A DNA stretch of 64,000 bases from positions 62,001 to 126,000 of the forward strand of contig NZ_CAJHBO010000002.1 of NCBI RefSeq assembly GCF_904846645.1, read 5' to 3'. The position numbers and the translations under genes are program-made. The notes below the pieces were generated by a model. It saw only the letters and a list, made by a program, of their open reading frames with translations, had not been told where the DNA came from and searched no databases. Of this stretch, positions 57,623-64,000 are shown piece by piece; position 1 is the stretch's first letter, and each line of letters starts with the position of its first letter. The stretch comes from Psychrobacter sp. Pi2-1. GTDB lineage: Bacteria > Pseudomonadota > Gammaproteobacteria > Pseudomonadales > Moraxellaceae.

Positions 57623-58666
57623 ATGACCTTACTTGATACTCTAGACTTAACCTACCCTATCGTCCAAGCACCAATGGCAGGAGCAACCACGCCTGAGCTG
57701 GCAGCGACGGTGAGTAAATTTGGTGGACTGGGCTCATTAGGATCTGGCATGACTGCGCCAAATGTTTTGACCAGCCAAATTAATACTATTAAATCGCTCA
57801 CCGACCGTCCGTTTATGGTCAATCTCATGGTATTGTCTGAGCAAGAATCTACGACCTTTGATACCGAAATTCCCGCTTGGCTAAGTCAATACTATCAAGA
57901 CAATAATATTGAATTTACACTACCTGAACGCCCCGCGCAGAGCTTCGCAGAGCAGCTACAAGTGCTCTATGACAATCCCGTTCCCGTTGCCAGTTTTACC
58001 TTTGGCATTATCAGTGCTGAGCAAGTTCAGCGTCTGCAAAGTTTCGGCACACGCGTCATCGGTACCGCCAATCATCCACTAGAAGCGAAAGCATGGGCAG
58101 ATATTGGTGCAGATGCGGTGTGCGCGCAAGGAGCAGAAGCTGGCGGTCATCGCGGTGGTTGGTTGCCGCAAAGTGAAAGCGATCCATTGGGATTGTTGAC
58201 GTTGATTGGTCAGACGCGTGCCTGTACTAATATTCCGTTGATCGCAGCAGGTGGTATTATGACTGGACAAGCCATCAAAGCTATTCAGGCAGCTGGTGCC
58301 GAGCTGGCACAAATGGGGACGGCGTTTTTGACCACTGACCAATGCGGTATCAATGATACTTATAAACAAGCCTTACTCGATGCCAGTCACAGCAGGCGCA
58401 GCTCAGAAACGCGCTTAACTCGATTGTTTTCAGGTAAGCTCGCTCGTGGTTTATTAAACGATTATCTGCGTGATTTTGCTCAATTTGAAAGCGCTGATGA
58501 GCTACCGCCCTACCCACAATTAAATGCCATGTCCAAATCTATGCGAGCTCATGCCTCTAAAAATATGGATGCAGAACATCAATCTTTATGGGCAGGACAA
58601 GGGGTAACTTTGGTCAAACAAGAAAGCACGTTTGAACTGCTTGAGCGACTGATAAAAACGTTATAG
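57623..58666 (+). CDS. nitronate monooxygenase family protein
   Basis: An FMN-dependent TIM-barrel enzyme that oxidises nitronates such as propionate-3-nitronate. The 347-residue protein has YPIVQAPMAGATTPELAA, GLGSLGSGM, the AQGAEAGGHRGG active-site motif with catalytic His, and IPLIAAGGIMTGQAI, AQMGTAFLTT for FMN phosphate binding. The length is typical. Convergent with the racemase gene, 25 bp apart. Confidence 0.93.
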   Translation: MTLLDTLDLTYPIVQAPMAGATTPELAATVSKFGGLGSLGSGMTAPNVLTSQINTIKSLTDRPFMVNLMVLSEQESTTFDTEIPAWLSQYYQDNNIEFTLPERPAQSFAEQLQVLYDNPVPVASFTFGIISAEQVQRLQSFGTRVIGTANHPLEAKAWADIGADAVCAQGAEAGGHRGGWLPQSESDPLGLLTLIGQTRACTNIPLIAAGGIMTGQAIKAIQAAGAELAQMGTAFLTTDQCGINDTYKQALLDASHSRRSSETRLTRLFSGKLARGLLNDYLRDFAQFESADELPPYPQLNAMSKSMRAHASKNMDAEHQSLWAGQGVTLVKQESTFELLERLIKTL

Positions 58667-58691
58667 GCTTAAATATTTTTGTCAGTCCGCA

Positions 58692-59411
58692 CTACTCTAA
58701 TAAAAAATCTACCGCCGCCGCGGCATGAATAGCTGTGGTATCAAATACAGGTATCGGGCTATCATCCTGTTTAATAAGTAGACCAATCTCTGTGCAGCCC
58801 AAGATCACACCCTCTGCCCCTTGCGCTGCCAAATCTTTAATCACTTGACGATAATACTCTCGTGAGCTGTCTTTAAACTCACCGACACACAGCTCTTTTT
58901 TGATAATGCGATGTACTTCTGCTCTCGCCTCATCTTCTGGTATCAATACTTGTAAACCCGCATCAATCAGACGCTGCTTATAGAAATCTTGAGTCATCGT
59001 AAACTGAGTACCAAGCAGGGCTATTTTGGTGAGATTTTGTTTTTTGATAGCATCAGTAGTCGCATCAGCGATATGAGTCAATGGCAAGTCTGTGGCGGAG
59101 CGCACGTCATCGACCAGTTTGTGCATCGTGTTAGAGGCAATCATGATTCCTTGTACGCCAGCTGCTTGTAGACGCTGAGCGCTGCTAGCCATTATCACGC
59201 CTAGCTCGTCCCATCTGCCTTGCTCCTGTAACGTATTGATCAATGCAAAATCCACACTATGAATCAACAAATCTGCTGAATGTAGTCCGCCAAGCTGATG
59301 CTTGACACCTTCGTTAATCAGACGATAATAGCTCTCGGTACTCTCCCAGCTCATACCACCGATGATTCCTAATGTTTTTTGTTGAGACCCTCGTTGTTCT
59401 TGAGCTGCCAT
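58692..59411 (-). CDS. aspartate/glutamate racemase family protein
   Basis: A 239-residue cofactor-independent racemase of the YgeA/aspartate racemase type. It shows GIIGGMSWESTESYYRLIN at the N-terminus, the first catalytic Cys position replaced by Thr in the ASNTMHKL segment (usual CNTxH form), and the second Cys in GVILGCTEIGLLI. With only one Cys visible at the two classical sites, racemase activity is uncertain. Confidence 0.88.
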   Translation of the reverse strand: MAAQEQRGSQQKTLGIIGGMSWESTESYYRLINEGVKHQLGGLHSADLLIHSVDFALINTLQEQGRWDELGVIMASSAQRLQAAGVQGIMIASNTMHKLVDDVRSATDLPLTHIADATTDAIKKQNLTKIALLGTQFTMTQDFYKQRLIDAGLQVLIPEDEARAEVHRIIKKELCVGEFKDSSREYYRQVIKDLAAQGAEGVILGCTEIGLLIKQDDSPIPVFDTTAIHAAAAVDFLLE

Positions 59412-59755
59412 ACTATACTCCTATTTGTTTTTGGTCTTAGTTATAGTAAGTTATCGTAGCAAAACCGACTGTTGAGAACGCGCTATTTTTAGAGATATTC
59501 GTTTTAGAAATAATTTCTTCAAAAAGCTTTAAAATGCTGCCTTAAAGACAATAATCATATTAATAACATATCGCAAACCCTACCATTAATAATAACGATT
59601 TTACCTACTCATTTTCGAAGCGTATCATGTGCCCTCGTAGCCAACTATCTTGTCAGTTACGCTTATTTATTACCGCATAATTATATTTGTGCCATACGCC
59701 AGCATCATAGGCTGAGCGTCATTAATTGCTATCATCCTGTAGGACACCAAATACT

Positions 59756-60010
59756 ATGACCAACTTCCCCACGATTAGAATACGCATTCGTCGCAAGCTC
59801 TATCGCCTTATCTTTACAGGTCTGATGGCGATGATGATGTCGCTTATTATCTCGTCAGCGCTATTATTGGTAAAAGTAGGCTACGTTGATGGCTTTTTTG
59901 CAGAATTGATGCACTCTTGGGGATTGGCCTTTATGTTTGCATGGCCAAGTGCGTACATCTGCGCCTATCTAATACAAGAGCATGTACTGAGCAGGATAGA
60001 GTTTTATTAA
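59756..60010 (+). CDS. DUF2798 family membrane protein
   Basis: An 84-residue protein with two membrane helices: KLYRLIFTGLMAMMMSLIIS and SWGLAFMFAWPSAYICAYLI. The pattern is that of DUF2798. The function is unknown. The frame runs to an upstream ATG-less start at 59726; the ATG at 59756 has AGGA 11 bp ahead, so I chose it. Confidence 0.82.
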   Translation: MTNFPTIRIRIRRKLYRLIFTGLMAMMMSLIISSALLLVKVGYVDGFFAELMHSWGLAFMFAWPSAYICAYLIQEHVLSRIEFY

Positions 60011-60245
60011 ATATTCCTGCGCACTACAGCATATTTCCCAATAATATCGTTGTCTTGAATTTGCCATGATTGTGCAATGTCCTCATCAGTAAGCAACAAC
60101 GTTACTTAACCAAAAAAGTACTGATAACAATCCGTCAAAGTTGCTACTGTTGTTAGCTGATCGCACGCTTTTTTCGAGTGTCCATCACTGACAGACAATC
60201 AAATAACTAGAATACGATTATTAAAAATAAACAAAGGAAATCATC

Positions 60246-61223
60246 ATGCGTAGTGCTATTCATAACAGCTTTGGCAAACCCTCCAACGTATTGAGCGTTG
60301 GCGACAGTCCCATGCCGCAGCCTGCTGCCAACGAAGTCCGTATCAAAACCATTCTCTCCCCTATTCATAACCATGACTTGCTAACCGTAAGTGGTCAATA
60401 CGGCTATAAGCCTGAGATGCCAGCCATCGGTGGTAGTGAAGCGCTAGGTATTATCGATGCCGTGGGCGATGATGTGACAGATCTAAGTGTTGGTCAACGT
60501 GTGGCTTGTGCCAGTGTGCACGAGACGTGGGCGGAGTATTTTGTCGCCCCTGCCAGCATGGTATTTAACATGCCTGATAGCATCGAAGACGAGTTGGCTG
60601 CTCAGCTAATCGCTATGCCGTTGTCTGCCTTGATGCTATTAGAATTCCTAGAAGTAGATAAAGGTCAATGGATTATTCATAACGCGGCAAACGGCGCGGT
60701 GGGTAAAACGCTTGCCATGCTCGCAGCAGCACGCGGCGTGAATACGATTAACCTCGTCCGTAGTAAAGACGCGATAGAAGAGCTGACCTCACTCGGTATC
60801 AAAAACAATGTCGTCACCGCTGATGATGACTGGAAAGACCAAGTTCGCGCTATCATTGGTGATGATAAGATCACAGCAGCCGTTGATTCAGTCGGTGGTG
60901 AGTCGAGCAACGAGCTACTATCATTACTTGGCAGCAAAGGCACGCTGGTCTCGTTTGGTATCATGTCAGGCAAGCCAATGGCACTAGACGCTGGCAGCTT
61001 AATCTTTAAGCAAGCCGTTGTAAAAGGGTTCTGGGGCAGTAAAACCAGTCAAGAAATGGATCTAGAAAACAAACAACGTCTAATCGATGAGCTACTAGAA
61101 CGCGCTTCGAACGGCGATCTAAAGTTACCAATCGAAGCTATCTATAGTCTAGACGACATCACAACCGCCGTCTCTGGAAAAGTACAATCAAGCAAAAAAG
61201 GTAAAGTTATCCTAAAACCTTAA
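60246..61223 (+). CDS. MDR-family zinc-independent oxidoreductase
   Basis: A 325-residue medium-chain reductase of the quinone oxidoreductase / enoyl reductase (MECR-like) group. The N-terminal GroES-like domain has PIHNHDLLTVSGQYGYKPEMPAIGGSEALGII. The Rossmann domain has NAANGAVGKTLAMLAAARG, a variant of the usual GxGxxG motif. It lacks the zinc-binding cysteines of alcohol dehydrogenases. AAAGGAAA precedes the start. A separate terminator ends it before the next reductase. Confidence 0.88.
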   Translation: MRSAIHNSFGKPSNVLSVGDSPMPQPAANEVRIKTILSPIHNHDLLTVSGQYGYKPEMPAIGGSEALGIIDAVGDDVTDLSVGQRVACASVHETWAEYFVAPASMVFNMPDSIEDELAAQLIAMPLSALMLLEFLEVDKGQWIIHNAANGAVGKTLAMLAAARGVNTINLVRSKDAIEELTSLGIKNNVVTADDDWKDQVRAIIGDDKITAAVDSVGGESSNELLSLLGSKGTLVSFGIMSGKPMALDAGSLIFKQAVVKGFWGSKTSQEMDLENKQRLIDELLERASNGDLKLPIEAIYSLDDITTAVSGKVQSSKKGKVILKP

Positions 61224-61272
61224 GTGATACTCTAACCTTGCATTGATTGTCATTGAAGGCATCATAAATATG

Positions 61273-61318
61273 AAAAGTCCATTTGTATTACTCGTTAGAT
61301 AATACTATGGGCTTTTTT
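61273..61318 (+). terminator. intrinsic terminator between the two reductases
   Basis: AAAAGTCCA / TGGGCTTTT arms with inner TGTATTA/TAATACT pairing, then a T run on plus. It separates the two MDR genes. Confidence 0.7.
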
Positions 61319-61415
61319 GTTTTAACCGTGCTGTTGCCATGATAATTCTGATGTAAACATATACATATGCAATTACCTATCAACCCCAATAATAATACTT
61401 AATAAGGATATAACC

Positions 61416-62420
61416 ATGTCAAACGATACAACATTTAAAGCCTTAGTCGTCGAAGAAACCAGCGATGGCGAATTCAAAAAAAGCATCCAAGAGCGCAAAG
61501 TCAGTGACTTACCGGAGAATGACTTACTCATCGAAGTGCATTATTCATCGTTAAATTTTAAAGATGCGATGTCAGCCACGGGCAATAAACGAATCACCAA
61601 ACAGTACCCGCATACCCCAGGTATCGACGCAGCTGGCGTGGTCGTCAGTGATAAGTCAGGCACGTTTAGCGCAGGACAAGAAGTATTGGTATTCGGCTAT
61701 GATCTTGGTATGGATACGGATGGCGGTCTGGGTCAGATGATCTCTATACCAGCAGGTTGGGCGCTACCTTGCCCAGAAACGCTGACACTCAAAGAAGCAA
61801 TGACCTACGGTACAGGCGGCCTAACCGCAGCACTGAGTGTCCAAAAGTTAGAAAAAATGGGTGCAAAACCAAGTGATGGCCCAGTTGCTGTGACTGGCGC
61901 AACAGGCGGCGTAGGTACGATCAGTATCGCTATCTTAAAGCAGCTCGGCTATGACGTGATTGCATTCTCAGGTAAGCCAGAACAAAGCGAGCATTTAAAA
62001 GAGCTTGGCGCAAGCGAAGTACGTCATCGCGATACCATCAATGAAATCGGTAACAAACCTGTCGGCCGTGAGCTATGGGCAAACGCTATCGATACCATCG
62101 GTGGCGATTACCTATCTAACTTACTCAAACAAACCAAAGCGGGCGGTGCGGTGACGAGCTGTGGTCTAGCGGGTGGCGCTGAGTTTTCAATGACGGTCAT
62201 GCCATTCATCACTAGAGCAGTATCATTATTGGGTATCGATTCGGTCTATATCCCACTGGCTGACAAAGAAGCCATTTGGAATCGTGTCGCAACCGATATG
62301 AAACTGCCTAATCTAGAGAGTTATGGTGAAGAGATTACGTTAGAACAAACGCCAGAATACCTAGATCGCTTTATGTCGAGCAAAGTGGTTGGGCGTTATG
62401 TGGTGAATGTGAAGGGTTAG
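61416..62420 (+). CDS. acuI: YhdH/AcuI-type acrylyl-CoA reductase
   Basis: A 334-residue MDR protein that matches the YhdH/AcuI subfamily. It opens KALVVEETSDGEFKKSIQERKVSDLPENDLLIEVHYSSLNFKDAM, has TPGIDAAGVVV, YGTGGLTAALSVQKLE, the NADPH-binding VTGATGGVGTISI and TSCGLAGG. AcuI reduces acryloyl-CoA to propionyl-CoA, relevant to DMSP and acrylate degradation. No other acrylate-pathway gene is nearby, so it may act alone in detoxification. Confidence 0.92.
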   Translation: MSNDTTFKALVVEETSDGEFKKSIQERKVSDLPENDLLIEVHYSSLNFKDAMSATGNKRITKQYPHTPGIDAAGVVVSDKSGTFSAGQEVLVFGYDLGMDTDGGLGQMISIPAGWALPCPETLTLKEAMTYGTGGLTAALSVQKLEKMGAKPSDGPVAVTGATGGVGTISIAILKQLGYDVIAFSGKPEQSEHLKELGASEVRHRDTINEIGNKPVGRELWANAIDTIGGDYLSNLLKQTKAGGAVTSCGLAGGAEFSMTVMPFITRAVSLLGIDSVYIPLADKEAIWNRVATDMKLPNLESYGEEITLEQTPEYLDRFMSSKVVGRYVVNVKG

Positions 62421-62447
62421 GTTTTGGTTTAAGATCGAATTTTATAA

Positions 62448-62489
62448 ATAGTAGCGGTGTTCTTTACTTTGAAGAGCACCGCTATTTTT
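62448..62489 (+). terminator. intrinsic terminator after acuI
   Basis: TAGCGGTG...CACCGCTA arms with inner TTCTT/AAGAG-like pairing and a T run on plus. Confidence 0.8.
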
Positions 62490-62618
62490 GGTATATAGAC
62501 AACGGAAAATTCATTCATGTTGAAACTTAGGATAAAAAGTAGAAAAACACGAATTGACTTTAGCGAACTTAAGTTTACTATAGTATCTTCATAGAATATT
62601 AGTAATAAGGAAGTTAAA

Positions 62619-63467
62619 TTGTTTGAGATAGGAGAAATTTATAATAGGCGTGCTGATATACACGGTAGATATAAGGGCCAACAATATGGTGGTATAGCTA
62701 CTCCTGCCGATCATCCATATATATTTATATTTACAGGTGATTCTGGTAGCGAATATGGATATATTGACGATTTCGATCCTAATGGTACCTTTAAGTACAC
62801 AGGTGAAGGACAAGAGGGTGACATGAAAATGTCTAAAGGTAATTTAGCTATTCGCGATCATCAAAAAAACAATAAAGAAATCCTACTCTTTGAATCTACA
62901 TCACGAGGTTATGTACGGCTTTTAGGAACATGCAATTATGTTTTTCATCATATTGAAGAGCGGCCAGATAGAAATGGTAATCTTCGTGAGGCTATCGTTT
63001 TCCATCTAGATATAGTTAACAATCGAAATATTGATGCAGCTCACACTCTAACTTCCAAAATAGTTGAATCACCTAAAGCGATGTACATTACTAAGCCTAG
63101 CAAAGGCCAGTCATTACAAAAATTAAGAGAGATTGCTTTAAGTTCAACGCCAACCCAAGGAAGTACACAAGAAAAAATTCGGTCTATCCAAAACCGTAGT
63201 AGAGCAATTAAACTTTATGCTAAGAAAAGAGCTAATGGCATATGCGAAGGGTGTAACGAGTTAGCTCCATTTGAAACTAAATCTGGACCTTACCTTGAAG
63301 TCCATCACTTAACTAGGTTGGCAGACGGTGGGGCAGACTTACCTCAAAACGTTATCGCGTTGTGTCCTACCTGTCATCGAAAAGCTCACTACTCTCTAGA
63401 TCATTTGGAGTTTAACAGTAAATTAATGGATGCAGTTATTGCTACCGAAGCTCGTCTAAACCAATAA
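62619..63467 (+). CDS. SRA-HNH endonuclease (type IV restriction-like)
   Basis: The 282-residue protein joins two domains. Residues 1-130 look like an SRA-type modified-base reader: IYNRRADIHGRYKGQQYGGIATP, FTGDSGSEYGYIDDF, YTGEGQEGDMKM and GNLAIRDH. Residues 195-258 form an HNH nuclease with CEGC, EVHH, an Asn (QNVIALCPTCHRKAH) and paired zinc cysteines. Enzymes with this layout cleave DNA carrying 5-methyl- or hydroxymethylcytosine. The start is TTG with AAGGAAG five bases upstream. It sits alone between acuI and guaA, which suggests horizontal acquisition. Confidence 0.88.
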   Translation: MFEIGEIYNRRADIHGRYKGQQYGGIATPADHPYIFIFTGDSGSEYGYIDDFDPNGTFKYTGEGQEGDMKMSKGNLAIRDHQKNNKEILLFESTSRGYVRLLGTCNYVFHHIEERPDRNGNLREAIVFHLDIVNNRNIDAAHTLTSKIVESPKAMYITKPSKGQSLQKLREIALSSTPTQGSTQEKIRSIQNRSRAIKLYAKKRANGICEGCNELAPFETKSGPYLEVHHLTRLADGGADLPQNVIALCPTCHRKAHYSLDHLEFNSKLMDAVIATEARLNQ

Positions 63468-63483
63468 GATACTGGTAACGACC

Positions 63484-63515
63484 AAAAAAAAGCACCCAAC
63501 TAAGTTGAGTGCTTC
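63484..63515 (-). terminator. intrinsic terminator after guaA
   Basis: AAGCACCCAACT and TTGAGTGCTT pair with one mismatch. The run of eight A at its left gives a T run on the minus strand, so it ends guaA. It may also stop the plus-strand nuclease transcript weakly. Confidence 0.75.
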
Positions 63516-63569
63516 TTTATTACTATCTTGAGCTAATCAGATTTTTAGTTTGATAGCTCTTATTAAAAA

Positions 63570-64000
63570 CTATTCCCACTCAATCGTTGCAGGTGGCTTG
63601 CTCGAAACATCATAAGTCACGCGTGATACTTCAGCGATTTCATTCATAATGCGGTTCGATACCGTTTCGATCAAATCATACGGCAGATGCGCAAAGCGAG
63701 CCGTCATAAAGTCTACAGTCTCAACCGCACGTAGCGCGATGACCCACGCATAGCGGCGGCCATCGCCGACCACGCCGACAGATTTGATTGGTTGGAATAC
63801 CGCAAATGCTTGTGCCGTCTTGTCATACCAGCCTGAGCGCTCAAGCTCTTGCATAAAGATTGCATCTGCCAAACGCAGGATATCAGCATATTCTTTTTTG
63901 ACTTCACCAAGGATACGCACGCCCAGACCTGGACCTGGGAACGGATGACGATAGATCATTTTGGCTGGCAACCCTAGCGTAATACCAAGCTTGCGTACTT
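63570..64000 (-). CDS. guaA: GMP synthase (glutamine-hydrolysing), C-terminal part
   Basis: The C-terminal dimerisation domain of GuaA, which converts XMP to GMP. Visible segments are [49 protein letters not shown] and the ending [16 protein letters not shown], the universal GuaA terminus. The gene runs off the right edge, so the glutaminase and ATP-pyrophosphatase domains are not seen. The frame remains open to base 64000. Confidence 0.96.
   Translation of the reverse strand, partial: VRKLGITLGLPAKMIYRHPFPGPGLGVRILGEVKKEYADILRLADAIFMQELERSGWYDKTAQAFAVFQPIKSVGVVGDGRRYAWVIALRAVETVDFMTARFAHLPYDLIETVSNRIMNEIAEVSRVTYDVSSKPPATIEWE

Noticed and set aside
60246..62420. The two MDR reductases as one operon
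   Set aside because: A convincing terminator at 61273-61318 and separate ribosome-binding sites argue for independent transcription.

Overview
The window looks like a chromosomal segment of a Moraxellaceae gammaproteobacterium, most likely Psychrobacter. The basis is a moderately AT-rich composition, the tpiA-secG-tRNA-Leu(GAG)-tRNA-fMet-rimP-nusA-infB-rbfA-truB block, a pilB-pilC-pilD-coaE pilus block, and long hydrophilic insertions in housekeeping proteins (TruB, LptF, PepA). The species assignment is inference from recalled gene order and protein style; no database was searched.

Layout. 0-1.3 kb: two small hydrophilic proteins and a DJ-1/PfpI stress protein. 1.6-10.5 kb (all minus): translation and transcription block truB, rbfA, infB, nusA, rimP, two tRNAs, secG, tpiA; an intrinsic terminator lies between infB and rbfA. 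10.9-15.8 kb (plus): type IV pilus assembly ATPase, platform protein and prepilin peptidase, then coaE, which overlaps convergent rlmB. 16.7-23.3 kb: ppnP, recN, yqgE/algH, ruvX, a TusA-like protein, xerD. 23.3-25 kb: a less conserved patch with a 43-aa Cys protein, a 165-aa unknown, a structured RNA resembling 4.5S SRP RNA, and a C9 tract upstream of a small methyltransferase. 25.7-33.2 kb: lptF-lptG, an isochorismatase-like hydrolase, pepA-holC, sstT. 33.3-38 kb: cbpA-cbpM, an RlpA-like protein, and the ABC-F ATPase YheS with a parS-like site inside it. 38.5-47.1 kb: erpA, gshA, dsbB, an NlpE-like lipoprotein, mpl, a GlsB-type membrane protein, def, an ornithine-decarboxylase-type enzyme. 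47.1-54.5 kb: an orphan secretin-domain protein, dapB, dnaJ, a DUF2939 protein, a DsbC-like protein with an apparently doubled N-terminal domain, rsuA, and yigZ carrying a second parS-like site. 54.7-62.4 kb: assorted metabolic enzymes (YheT-type hydrolase, thioesterase, DsrE, nitronate monooxygenase, racemase, two MDR reductases) and a lone Abi_C domain. 62.6-63.5 kb: an SRA-HNH (type IV restriction-like) endonuclease next to guaA, which is cut by the right edge.

How it fits together. Most of the window is core housekeeping. Thiol redox genes (gshA, dsbB, dsbC, erpA) and J-domain chaperones (dnaJ, cbpA with its modulator cbpM) recur. Two near-perfect ParB-binding sites suggest the segment lies in the origin-proximal part of the chromosome. 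Genome-defence content is limited to isolated genes (SRA-HNH, Abi_C remnant), with no complete multi-gene island. I found no CRISPR array, insertion sequence, prophage or rRNA. The best candidates for something undescribed are the structured RNA at 24.7 kb, the poly-C tract before the methyltransferase, and the parS pair.
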